Below, piece after piece: positions 19,889 through 30,017 of a stretch of 64,000 nt of DNA. A program made the translations under genes and the position numbers. Positions within the stretch are counted from its first letter, which is position 1, and every line of letters starts with the position of its first letter. The notes beneath the pieces were generated by a model that made no database searches, had not been told where the DNA came from, and saw only the letters and a program-made list of their open reading frames with translations. Source of the stretch: Ostrinia nubilalis (Eukaryota; Arthropoda; Insecta; Lepidoptera; Crambidae); contig NC_087112.1 in NCBI RefSeq assembly GCF_963855985.1, forward strand, positions 7,442,501-7,506,500, given 5' to 3'.

Positions 19889-20946
19889 CCCATTTAGCCC
19901 TACCGTACCCTATGTGGTACGGTATCTTTTTGAAAATATTTCGAAGTACCAAACTGTTGTTAATTTGTAAAAATGATTGTGACGGTAAGCTTAAAGTGAT
20001 TATTTTACATAAAAATATTTTAAAATATGTTTTAACAAGTGGTTTCGGAAATATTTATGAAATTCCTCGACAGAAAACCAAAAAAATATTTACATTGTAT
20101 TTAAGAAGGTATAATTTCTTATTACTCATGGTAAATTATGTTATCTATCAATTTTATTTTAAAAATAGAGTACAATAGTTATCATGACTACAAAAAAAAT
20201 ATTATTCAGATTATTTTCATACGGTTTATTCCAGTCTAAAATAGGTGTACCGTATAAGGTACAGTAGGTCTATGCATGAGCAAATCGTGCGAAAAAATAT
20301 AATTAATATTTATTATTTTTATTTGTTTTAGGCTATTGATGCTTCACTATATTGCCACAACTCATGAAAAATTTGATAATTTCAGCAAACATAAAGCAGT
20401 CTTGGTATTTTTCTACTGCTGTCTTATCAGATGACCGCTAATGATGATCAGATTGATGAAGATTTAGGCGATAAAGATAGTGTCAATGTAAATAATAACC
20501 CTCAGAGTTTTCTTCGATGGATTTGCTAAATTTCCATCATCGTGTTGCTAAATGCGATTATGGATAGCACTAAACGTAACAAATCAGAAGAAGTCAGGTC
20601 TTCTTCAGCTATCCTCACTAACTTAGGAGAAGGTAGGAAAAAAGAACCAAATGTGGTTAGTATCACAGAAAACGTCTTACAAGATATGCCAAGTGAGATA
20701 TTAGTGATCATGTGATTTTATTTTTATTTTATATCATACAAAAATAAATAAAAATCTTCTTTGAACAACGTCTATGTTTTGCTTGCTTATAGACCTACTG
20801 TACCCTATATGGTACGGGCTCCCCACGGCCCCCTATTTATGGATTATTTTTTTAAATATTTTTTTCATGATTTTTAGGCTTCCCTTTGTAAGTTTTTGCT
20901 GAAAAAACGATATTTATTTACAAAAATAATTGTCGGTCTAAATGGG
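19889..20946. mobile_element. piggyBac-like element in TTAA
   Basis: Both ends abut TTAA (19885-19888 and 20947-20950). The terminal repeats CCCATTTAG / CTAAATGGG match, and piggyBac-group elements start CCC and target TTAA. Three palindromes of type GTACC-N6-GGTAC (about 19908, 20248, 20810) recur; the last two lie in a shared ~25-bp repeat in opposite orientation (tagacctactgtacc). Only short open frames remain (about 20430-20530 and 20559-20715, both acidic or polar), so an active transposase is absent. Length 1058 bp. Confidence 0.8.
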
Positions 20947-20950
20947 TTAA

Positions 20951-21065
20951 GAATATGGTCTCAATGTACTGCCTACCTTCAGTGGTAACATTAAGGTAAT
21001 AATTAGTTAACTAAAAAGCAAGAAATAAGTAAAATTTTATAAAAAAACATAAAACCGACTCCAAA
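20951..21065 (+). repeat. Dispersed repeat, copy of 1335-1470
   Basis: gaatatggtctcaatgtact, ctaccttcagtggtaac, then ataaaaccgactccaaaaaa. The piggyBac-like element inserted at the TTAA at its left edge. Confidence 0.5.
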
Positions 21066-21086
21066 AAACCTACACTAAAAAAAGTA

Positions 21087-21305
21087 GAAAAATAATTACT
21101 AATAACCTACTTATTTATTAGGACGAATTATTAATATTTATGTAGGTATAGTTACCATGATTGATACTTTTGGAGTCGGTGCAGGCAAACTTTACATGTT
21201 TCATAATCTTGGCACCGACTCCAGAAGTATCAATCATGGTATACCTACATAAATATTAATAATTCGTCCTAATAAATAAGTAGGTAATTAGTAATTATTT
21301 TTTTA
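21087..21305. repeat. 219-bp fold-back hairpin
   Basis: Arms of about 95 bp (21087-21183 and 21210-21305) are near-perfect reverse complements, sharing ttattaggacgaattattaa, atttatgtaggtata and catgattgatac. The 25-30-bp spacer contains gcaggcaaactttacatg. The inner arm ends are ACCGACTCC words, so the hairpin may come from two head-to-head copies of the repeat beside it. Transcribed, it would form a long double-stranded RNA. Confidence 0.85.
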
Positions 21306-21590
21306 AGTCCAGTTAACTCTGTATCATTCTTAAGAAGTGATTCAATCGTGAAAACGTATAAAACAAACGTAACTTATTCCATTTTAATAGAAATACCTAC
21401 TATACCTACTCATTGAAAATTCCGATCGACTAGTTTATTAACGTTCCATTTTCCATGAACTCGTTCATATCCATTAAATAATGTGTCATCAAGTACATTA
21501 ACTAGACTAAAGGCAGATAATTCACTTTACAGCGCATCAGCGATGCATTCGATCGCAAATGGCTTCCAAGCCAGATTAATTTCGTTAATG

Positions 21591-22053
21591 TTCGGCCAAA
21601 CTAACGCGTGCAGACTGTGTGCGCGATGGCGATGATGAGCAGTGGTCTAATTCACGTATTTTGACACAGTCAAAATCTCGTTGACGTTTAGAAGTCGTCC
21701 TATTGAAAAACAGACCAAAATCCGTATTCACGAGTCATTTCGATAAACGATTACTCGATAGGATCGCAACTCAGCGATTTGCCATTTGACGTTTAATCAC
21801 TTGAACCAAACTTCAAAATAAGTAATGTAAAAACGAAATTGAAACAAAATCGGGCGATTAACACGTGAATACGAAAAATGACTCCAGCGATCAAATCGCT
21901 TGCGTGTCGTTGAAGTTTTGTTGCGTGAATTAGGCTACTGATGTCATGTATGAATTTGTAGCGCTGAGTTCACATCAACTCGTCCTGTCATTGGCATTGG
22001 CAGTGATCGCTATCGCCATCGCCGACGCGAGCTGCACGCGTTGGTTTGGCCGA
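21591..22053. mobile_element. Nested inverted-repeat elements
   Basis: Outer arms: ttcggccaaactaacgcgtg (21591) pairs with cacgcgttggtttggccgaa (ends 22053), continuing into a GATGGCGAT / ATCGCCATC pair. Inside (21640-21940) is a second element with ends CAGTGGTCTAATTCACG / CGTGAATTAGGCTACTG, hAT-like by its CAG start, though the 8-bp flanks (atgatgag / atgtcatg) match only partly. The 92-codon frame starting at 21946 has a signal-peptide-like run only because it reads the outer arm. Confidence 0.6.
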
Positions 22054-23039
22054 AGCTTTACACTAGCAGCGCTTCTATTGGAAAATAATCCACTTTGGCA
22101 CCCTCGCCAGTGTTTTGGAATAACTCCATCGGAATCCAACATTTCTGATGTCACAAAAATGCTTCTATACAAGAAACAAAAAAATATCTGCCAGCTTTTG
22201 CAACGTCACAAAATTCCTCTGTGAAAAACGAATTCTTCGTAGTTACATGTTTCCGACGTTCGTCAATGGAACGCAAAAAAGCAACAAGATATTGGGCCTA
22301 TTGCAGTTCTGCAATTTATGCAATTACAATTGGGGCCTATTCAAGTTCTATAAATTGCAACAAAATTCCGTAAATTTAATTTTAAAGGGCTCTACAAACA
22401 CCAAGCCCGGCGACTTGGTGTCCGCGCTTGGTATCGGCGACTTTATTTCAAAAGAATCATGTCGACGACTTGTACTCTCTATGACTTATGACGACTCATG
22501 TCGGTGGATTTGGTGTGTCTACAAGACACTACTTTTAGACAGACTGAAAATTGCAAGTAAAAGTGAAACGCGTAAATCCAATATAGCATGACGATACGAT
22601 CCATAGTCCAGTTAAACTACATTGTACCTCTTTTATAACACTTCTACGCACCATTCGAAAAACACAACAACCCTTATGAAGTCCCATAAAACATAATAAC
22701 ATAGCGAACACCATCCTTGAGTTGGCAAAGGCGAAAATATAAGCGAAAAGCCAACAGTTTATTTGTATCTTTCACTTTCCTTTTGTATCGCAAACCCTTT
22801 AGTGGCACCTTTATGTAGCGCTGCAAGAAATGCACTGTCGATAAAAAACTTGTATTTTTACCAAAAGGGTAAATTCCTGAAAAAAATGTCAACCTTTTCC
22901 AGTTTTTGGTATAAACATTTTAAATGATAAAACAGGTACGAAAAACGTGTAGTTAAAAGGCTACGATGAAAAATATAGTTAAGGCGAAACCAATGGTAAC
23001 TTCTGCACAATACTATACCTACTTTGGTCTTGCATGTAA
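22054..23039. other. No gene seen
   Basis: A 147-codon plus-strand frame (22148-22591) has no motif, uses AT-rich codons and begins inside the nested element. I treat it as chance. Otherwise AT-rich. Confidence 0.35.
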
Positions 23040-23225
23040 GAGTAGGCGCACACCGTTGATTTTTAGTTGGCCGATAGTTGTGCCCGATTTTAAATTGTAT
23101 GAAGAATCGGCCAAATCGAATCGGCGTAGTGTGCGCACGCACTCCCATACATGCCCAATGCCCATACTGATCAACTGCCCGACTAAACTATCGGCCGACG
23201 AAAAATCAACGGTGTGCGCCTACTC
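23040..23225. mobile_element. TAA-flanked MITE B, copy 1
   Basis: Ends GAGTAGGCGCACACCGTTGA / complement, inverted repeats of about 40 bp, with perfect TAA duplication (23037-23039, 23226-23228). This fits PIF/Harbinger-type insertion (3-bp TWA target). It differs from the copy at 26069-26248 by a short internal duplication. Confidence 0.85.
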
Positions 23226-23228
23226 TAA

Positions 23229-23936
23229 AGCGTAATTGGTAAAATTGACACAATATGAAAATCCATATTCTGTCCTTATAAACAAAATAACATTCGCGGC
23301 AGTTTAAGGTTTGTGTTCGCTTCGCTACATTTATATAAATAAATAATTACTTTGCTTCATATTTTTATAAACTGTTATTTATTAATTTTGAACACATGAA
23401 ACGATCACCTTTAATCCGTGACGAATGTCACTTTGTCTAAATCCACTGAAAAGTTTAAAAACTCAGCTCTACATTCAAACTATCGACAGTTATACAACAC
23501 TAGCGGCTTTAATAACGACCTAGGAACCTTTTTGTGTTTTGGGCGAAAGAAGAACGTCGTTATCTCCAAGGGTCTATTAAGTTCTTTGAAGGGATGTTTA
23601 GACTCTTTGTAAGGTTATATAAGGGTGTTAGAGAAAATTGCTTGTGGATGATGTAATTTTAAAGGACAAAGAGTAATAAGCAGCTATTCTGTAAAGTGTC
23701 AGTATTACGTTACGTTTAATTAAAACAGTCCATTTGACACAAACATTTTGTGACCGAACTATACACAGCCCCAGCTGTGATGGATAATGTTTGGGGCTTA
23801 CTTTTAATTACAACAATGTGAATATTTTGCTATGCCTGACATTTATTATGGATGGCAAATAAGCTACGGGTTAGTGCTTTAGGTAAAAAAATGTGTGACA
23901 AAATTAAGCGGGATGAAATAATAGCCAAATCAGAGA
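23229..23936. other. No gene seen
   Basis: AT-rich. Nothing recognised. Confidence 0.35.
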
Positions 23937-24094
23937 TTCGTTCGTTTGTTCTTCCGTTCGTCGCTGTTGGACAAAGGCCTATCACGGATTTCTACAACGA
24001 TCAGTCCTGCACTGCCCGCATCCAGGTGATTCCCGCGACCTTCACTGATTCGTCTAACAGACTGGAAGGTACACTGCCTACACTACGTTTTTAA
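23937..24094 (-). pseudogene. RTE-type LINE 3' end, family 1
   Basis: Reverse complement of the RTE protein end, as at 13906-14119: ttcgttcgtttgttc, gttggacaaaggcct, ctgcactgcccgcatccagg, cccgcgaccttcact. More decayed, with the CCAAATGACGTCC block reduced. Confidence 0.65.
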
Positions 24095-24104
24095 ACGTTT
24101 TTTT

Positions 24105-24720
24105 TATGCATACTTAGGTATTTAACCGCAATCGCACCTGGTGTTAAGTGAGATGCAGTCTAGGATGGTACAGTCACGGAATGAAAAGGTTCGTCAGTTT
24201 TCAAATTGATTCCTTCAACGAATCACGAGCACATAATAATATTACCTTTTGAAACTATGTTACAGAATAATCTCGAGTTAGAGAAAATAATCTTTAACTG
24301 TTCGTCAGTAAAGTTCAAAATTATTCAGATCAAAGTTGTTTGACGATTTATCTTGTCAAGAAGATTATTATGATTGACAAACTAAAACCTTCTTGTTGGT
24401 TCAACCTGCCATTATTATTTCTTTTAAATAAAAAAAACTATTGTCAATTGGTCAATGTCATCATTGCATTGCACTGATGGGATAGAAAAATAAACAAGCA
24501 AAACCTATTCGTTAGCAAACGTCATATTTATTTAAATGTTAGCAGCACTGTTTCTTGCACTGTTATGTTGGCAGGTTTGACTCATACAGTACCTAGTGCA
24601 AGCGAAAACCGACACTAAGGTGACGAACCTTTTCATTCCGCGACTGTACATATTATCTGCCCTGTAAGTGCCTATTCACTCTCGCCTTGAAAAGGCCCGG
24701 ATTATAGTGTTCAGGAAAGA
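24105..24720 (+). repeat. LINE tail split by a MITE
   Basis: The two halves 24105-24170 and 24647-24720 together rebuild the module of 18010-18145 (gtgttaagtgagatgcagtc ... ctgccctgtaagtgcctatt). The 476-bp element at 24171-24646 interrupts it. Confidence 0.7.
24171..24646. mobile_element. Tc1/mariner-like MITE (476 bp)
   Basis: Ends CAGTCACGGAATGAAAAGG and the complement of CAGTCGCGGAATGAAAAGG, followed on both sides by TTCGTCA or related bases. Flanked by TA (24169-24170, 24647-24648). TA target and CAGT ends point to Tc1/mariner. Its insertion into a known repeat gives an independent check on the boundaries. No transposase. Confidence 0.85.
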
Positions 24721-25778
24721 CAGCAGCAGTCAGCGAATTCCAGTCCCTAGCTGTTCGCATTAAAAGAGTTATATTGTTAAAAGTAAAATCAATATTTTAA
24801 ATTACCCACCATACTCACACCACTTATAAACGTGTGTAAGGTGCTCCAAAACCTCTCTAATAAAACGATAAAGTCCCTCAGCGTCGAAAATCGTCTATAT
24901 CCACTAAATTGCCACATTATGACGGCTAAAATGCAAGACCCTTATCAGATTCCGTCGTTGATTTATTTCGGCCGAATTTTCTCCTATAATTAAGCTCATT
25001 TTCTGTTTAGCAAAGTATTTTTCGTTTACTTAGGATAATAACGGTGGTCTTAATAATTCATTTCGGACGTTTTATGACGTGTTTCTACAGCGGACAGTTT
25101 GGTATGGCCTCGGGATCGGCGTTTTATTTTAATCTTGTGAAACGCGTGAGTTTTATTCATATACATTCAAAAATAATCATTTAAGGTAAAGTTTTCTTCT
25201 GAACATGACATAAAGTGAACTTAGTATGAAAATAAATGCACCAAACTTATTTTGAAAATTAAAATTGTCAAGTTATCGTTTAATTCGAAGGTTGAGTATC
25301 AATTTTTTTTAATTTAATTATCTCCATCATTACAACTACATAGTTGTAGAAGGACCAATAACTCTAGCATGAACAGCTTTCGTCTTCGAATCGTTTGCGT
25401 ATGATAACATTCGAACTCGAAAGTTTTTTGTGCTAGCCGTACAAGATCTCGCGCTTTTTCTAGCCACTGCCATTGATAAATTCTTGAAATCATCGGTCCA
25501 TTGAGTTAGGAGGTTTAAATGACCCCGAGATTTATTTTTATAGATTGTCGAGTTTTGGAAAGACAGAAATCATTAATAGAAAGAAGAAATTTTAATCGAT
25601 GTGATAAAGCCAATAAATATTTGGCAAAATCTCTCTCGTGTCGATAAGATTTTCACGTTAATTAGCCGAAATAATTACAAGAAGAGACACAATAGCTACG
25701 AAGACCTGAATAAGCAAAGCCACGGGCAATACTAGTGCGAAAACAAAAATATTTATAAACCTATTACACTTTGTTCAC
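24721..25778. other. No gene seen
   Basis: AT-rich. A small TACAACTA/TAGTTGTA palindrome is at about 25331-25348. Confidence 0.35.
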
Positions 25779-25809
25779 AACACACCGCCTCGATTCGAGG
25801 CGGTGTGTT
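25779..25809. repeat. 31-bp GC-rich perfect hairpin
   Basis: AACACACCGCCTCGA, one T, then the exact complement. A 15-bp perfect stem with a one-base centre in AT-rich surroundings. Not followed by a T-run, so not an obvious terminator; function unknown. Confidence 0.85.
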
Positions 25810-26068
25810 CGAGGCCCTCGAAGGCTGCTTATAATGAATTTACAAAGTAATATTTATTTTCCTTTGACACAAACCACCCACGCAATTTTCTTGACATCTT
25901 TGCTTTATTTGTCTCGAAGAAACGGTATGAAATGGAATACGAGTATAGAAAAGATATTTTCGTTACGTTGGATACAGTCGAAGAGAATTTTTTTGGTAAA
26001 ACATCGCTAAAAATAAGCGTTTTAATATGAGCTAACAGGATAAGGCAATAATTTCAATGAAACCTTAA

Positions 26069-26248
26069 GAGTAGCCGCACACCGTTGATTTTTAGTTGGC
26101 CGATAGTTGTGCCCGATTTTAAATTGTATGAAGAATCGGCCAAATCGAATCGGCGTAGTGTGCGCACGCACTCCCATACATGCCCATACTGATCAACTGC
26201 CCGAACTAAACTATCGGCCGACGAAAAATCAACGGTGTGCGCCTACTC
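26069..26248. mobile_element. TAA-flanked MITE B, copy 2
   Basis: Same family as 23040-23225, with TAA at 26066-26068 and 26249-26251. The internal sequence (tgtgcccgattttaaattg, cgaatcggcgtagtgtgcgc) is nearly identical, so both copies are young. Confidence 0.85.
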
Positions 26249-26251
26249 TAA

Positions 26252-26544
26252 TATTCCTGAAACCTGTTAATACAAGATTAGCTTTAATATTTTTATATGA
26301 CTAGCTCTTAACTCGGGACGTCAAACTTCAGCGAGACTGCAAATGTGCTCTAGATTTTGTATATATGTTCTGTCACGTCATAATACCTATTGTCAATGTC
26401 ACCCCTCCCGTGCCGCTCCTTTACCTCAGGCACTGACTAAGTTAAAACGCTAGATAATATGAATGTAGAGTTTTTTTATCTATACAATATACAATTATCT
26501 TAACAATAAGTATGTCATTGTATTACCTATCTAACTTGAGGTCG
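26252..26544. other. No gene seen
   Basis: AT-rich. Nothing recognised. Confidence 0.3.
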
Positions 26545-26655
26545 TTACTATGAGGTCTCACAGCGCGCGTGGATGCACACGTACCAATCACAGAGCTTTA
26601 TTCAACGCTGTGCGTTCGATTTGCTGCTTTACTAGCAAGCATCGTACCTATTCGT
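26545..26655 (+). mobile_element. TAA-type MITE A, fragment
   Basis: The body of the 146-bp MITE (actatgaggtctcacag, accaatcacagagcttt, ttcgatttgctgc) without either terminus. Confidence 0.65.
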
Positions 26656-26671
26656 ATATCAATTATCGCAT

Positions 26672-27010
26672 TAAAGGGCTGGTACATATTAAAATTAAGG
26701 TTACCGAAGGGTCCTAAAATTCCTAAATCAATGTAAAACGAGATAATAGTCTTAGGCTGGGTTGCACCATCTTACATTAACTTTAAAAAACGTCAAAAGT
26801 CTGTAAAACTCCACACAAAACACCGGTTATTGTTATAGTTACTGTCAAAGTAAGATGGTGTAACCCAGCCTAAGTATGTATTACCTATGTAAAATAATTT
26901 CACGATACTAATTCAATGTTTCAGAAGTAAAGGGAAGGTAGAGATTAAAATTAAGGCTACCAAATGGTTCTAAAAATCCTAAATCAATGTAAAACGAGAT
27001 AACAGTCTTA
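26672..27010. repeat. 80-bp direct duplication, 256-bp period
   Basis: 26672-26754 and 26928-27010 are direct repeats (attaaaattaagg, aaatcaatgtaaaacgagat, aacagtctta or variant). The first copy ends exactly where the MITE at 26755 begins, so the MITE inserted at the edge of, or within, a duplicated tract. Confidence 0.75.
26755..26870. mobile_element. MITE, GGCTGGGTTGCACC family, copy 2
   Basis: Ends GGCTGGGTTGCACCATCTTA / complement, with the internal word CACCGGTTATTG. Flanks are TTA on the left and TAA on the right (TAA on both sides in copy 62805-62922), which suggests a TWA target with one mutated flank. Confidence 0.75.
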
Positions 27011-27452
27011 CAAAAGTAAAAGTGCTTTTTAAAAACGTACTTGCTGAAATAAATAAGTAATATGAGTTTTTTTTTACATCTTGAAGTACTACTGAATACT
27101 TAAATTAACTATTAGTTCTCTAAACAGATGGCAATAATTAACCACTCGACAATCTATAAAAATAATTAACTAATGTTAATTATTGCCAAGACTCAATATT
27201 AATTATCGGTTTATCATTGACATTAATTAGTTCTAATTAAGTACGAGAGGTCAACTAAGGGTCAAGTTAGAAAATTTAGTGACTTTAATTCGAAAAGAAG
27301 TTTTAGGAAAAACTAAGTTGGTGAATATTGCTAAGTTCAAATTTCAATTAAAGTTCCTTTTGAGCTATTTATAGACTTAGCGTAACACTTCAAGCACTTA
27401 GCATGTTATTTAGTTTTAATTAGTGCTACTTTACAACAAAAAAAATCTGTCA
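27011..27452. other. No gene seen
   Basis: AT-rich. Repeated attaatt and aattaac words at 27125-27240 but no clear element. Confidence 0.3.
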
Positions 27453-28247
27453 TTATACAGGGTGTCGTTAAATATTTGAATGCAGTTCTCATTCTTTTCA
27501 AAAATAAAAGAATGTTTTCTTTCAGTAAAATTTTCCCTCCAGGTGGCATTACAAAATTGCATCCTGTATATTCAACAGCACATCAGCAAACCACATTTTT
27601 GTTGCAAAATAACAACTAATTACAACTACACAAGATCCCGTAGTGTGACTTAATGTGCTTTTGTCTTAACAATAGAATGCTCACGTCAGCTGCACAGCTT
27701 TCAGGCTTTCAGCGTTTGGCTATTGCGTTAACACAATTCTGTTCGGCCTTTAGTGCGCAGGAAGCTAATTTTGAATGGATTTAGGCCCCATTGTTGACTA
27801 GGGCAGCGCTCACGTACCCCGTGGTGTATTTACATAATACTACAATGCCTCCAGTGATGAGCTGTTGACAGTGATATTTTTAGATAAAGGAAGGGCCATG
27901 GTTTATAAATTGTAAAAGTCATAGGTCCCGGTCAATAATAAAGGTGTAATACAGGTTCGTTTCAGCCAAATGATGTCCACTGTTGAAGGCCTCCTCTCCC
28001 AAGAATTTCCACAAAGACTGATCCTGCACTGCCCGCATCTAGATACTTCCCGCGACCTTCACCAGATCGTCGGTCCACCCAGTGGGAGGGCTGCACAAAC
28101 TACGTCTTCGGGCCCGTGGTCGCCACTAGAGAACTTTTCTGCCCCAACGGCCATCAGCTCTACGAGATAATTATGTGCCAACCACTGCCACTTTCATATT
28201 CTTAATACCTATCAACAACTTTTATCTGAATTACACACCCTGTATAA
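27453..28247. mobile_element. TTATACAGGGTGT-ended element (795 bp)
   Basis: Perfect 13-bp inverted ends TTATACAGGGTGT (27453-27465) and ACACCCTGTATAA (28235-28247), the same terminal word seen on the dead mariner-type element at 57772-59006. The interior has no transposase but holds an RTE LINE end (27955-28171). The pairing of the two ends is my inference: 13 bp is short and this word is common in insect genomes. Confidence 0.5.
27955..28171 (-). pseudogene. RTE-type LINE 3' end, family 1
   Basis: Reverse complement of the RTE protein end: ttcgtttcagccaaatgatg, caagaatttccac, gaccttcaccagatcgtcgg, ccacccagtgggagg. It has a deletion in the GCTGGACAAAGG block. The plus-strand 66-codon frame here is a shadow. 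Confidence 0.7.
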
Positions 28248-28629
28248 TAAGTAATATAAGTGTTTGTAATGAACCAAGTACAAGTATCGCAAAAATAAGG
28301 TCCGATTTTTCGATAAAGTGACATTTCAAATGTCAAACTGCTGATTCGGTTTAAATAACGGTTAGTTCAAATGGTGTAAGCGTAATGAAAATCGGGATCG
28401 GCTGAATCGGGTACAAACTCGATTAAAATACTTACAAATCGAACGAGTGTGAAGCAAAGCCGATTAAGGCTGTAATTAAACATGACGGCTCGCTCGCTCC
28501 GCTCCGCATTTTAAAGTGTGTGAATTATTTTCACAAGTTCGTCTCGTTTTTGGTTATAATAACTTCTTCTCTTTACGATCTTTGTTTTACGATCCTGTAG
28601 GATTTTTTATAATCATTGAACTCTCTTTA
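28248..28629. other. No gene seen
   Basis: A mildly CG-bearing stretch at 28370-28500 without a frame. AT-rich otherwise. Confidence 0.3.
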
Positions 28630-30014
28630 TAGTCCAGTCAATAAAGCATTATAGATGGAAATCGGTGGAACACAATTTTTGACTTTGGGACATTATTTAG
28701 ACTAGTTAGGAGGTGAACATAGCAAAAGTCCCCGCCCTTAGCCCTTGAGCCGGCGGGGTGAGGGGGGTTTAAAGGTACCACTTTTCGGTTTTTCACTTAA
28801 TCCTCGGAAACTATGCGTCCTAGTGACCTGACTACTATGAACCAAAAAAAGCTTATTCAATTTGCTACAGGTGAGATAATCAAGTTTTTCTATATCTTGT
28901 ATAGTTTTTGCGGCATCTGTTCTAGAAGGTCTGTAATATTGGAAATTTTATTTTTGTCTTACATGTTCCCATCAGGAGAAAATCGACTAAATCAACATTG
29001 AGCAAATATTTTAGACATCCGGAAGCATGTTAAGCCTAGTTCCAGGGAGAGGACTGCACTGTGCGTATATTTAGACGAATCAATTGGAGCCACTTTTGAC
29101 TCCACATCACTCAAAAACTACTGTGCATTAACACTTCAAATTTGGCTCATGTGTTGAGACTTGCAAGATAAACATCAGCTTCAAATTTCATAAATATACC
29201 TCAAACGGTTCTTTAGGTATTGACGTCCAAAAATCTACATATCTGACCTATAGACCAAATTCAAACAACTTCCAGATGACCTTGAAGGTTCAAATTTGGC
29301 ATACAGATAGGTAGATGTGTAAATACAAAGGAACAAATAAAAAACCAGTAAAATTTAACATTTTACATTTTTAGATAGATTTTAGTGTTCTAAATGTCGA
29401 TTTCTGAACGTCAATACCTAAACAACCGTTTGAGGTATATTTATGAAATTTGAAGCTGATGTTTATCTTGAAAGTCTCGACACATGAGCCAAATTTGAAG
29501 TGTTAATGCACAGTAGTTTTTCAGTGATGAGGAGTCAAAAGTGGCTCCAATTGGGTCGTCTAAATATACGCACGGTGCAGTCCCCTCCCTGGAACTAGGC
29601 TTAACGTGCTCCCGCATGTCTAAAATATTTGCTTAATGTTGATTTAGTCGATTTTCTATTGATGGGAACATGTAAGACAAAAATAAAATTTCCAAAATTA
29701 CAGACCTTCTAGAGCAGATGCCGTGAAAACTATAAAAGATATAGAAAAACTTGACTGTCTCACCTGTAGCAAATTGAATAAGCTTTTTTTGGTTCATAGT
29801 AGTCATGTCACTAGGACGCATAGTTTCCGAGGATTAAGAGAAAAACCGAAAAGTAGTACCTTTAAACCCACCTCTCCCCGGCGGCTCAAGGGCTAAGGGC
29901 GGGGACTTTTGCTATGTTCACCTCCTAACTAGTCTAAATAAAGTCCCGAGGTCAGAAATTATGTTCCACGGATTTCTCTCTACACCGTCGTTAAAGCATT
30001 CATTGACTGGACTA
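28630..30014. mobile_element. 1.39-kb fold-back (long inverted repeat) element
   Basis: Arms of roughly 600 bp (28630-29235 and about 29395-30014) are mutual reverse complements at high identity, around a ~160-bp centre. The ends TAGTCCAGTCAAT / ATTGACTGGACTA abut a TTA direct repeat (28627-28629, 30015-30017). Shared landmarks: gcaaaagtccccgccctta, a GC block, and caattggagccacttttgac. Each arm encodes the same 62-codon frame (28813-29001 plus, 29633-29821 minus), with five or so amino-acid differences that show no conservation, so it is probably not a gene. Probably non-autonomous. Confidence 0.85.
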
Positions 30015-30017
30015 TTA

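Noticed and set aside
21946..22224. Small secreted protein with a signal-peptide-like start
   Set aside because: The frame reads through the arm of a nested inverted-repeat element, and the hydrophobic run comes from arm sequence present in inverted form at 21591-21639.
22148..22591. 147-codon plus-strand frame
   Set aside because: AT-rich codon use, no motif, no splice or promoter support, and a start next to a transposon arm.
28813..29821. Conserved 62-codon gene pair in the two arms
   Set aside because: The two copies are mirror images in a fold-back; the base differences mostly change amino acids, so nothing indicates selection on a protein.
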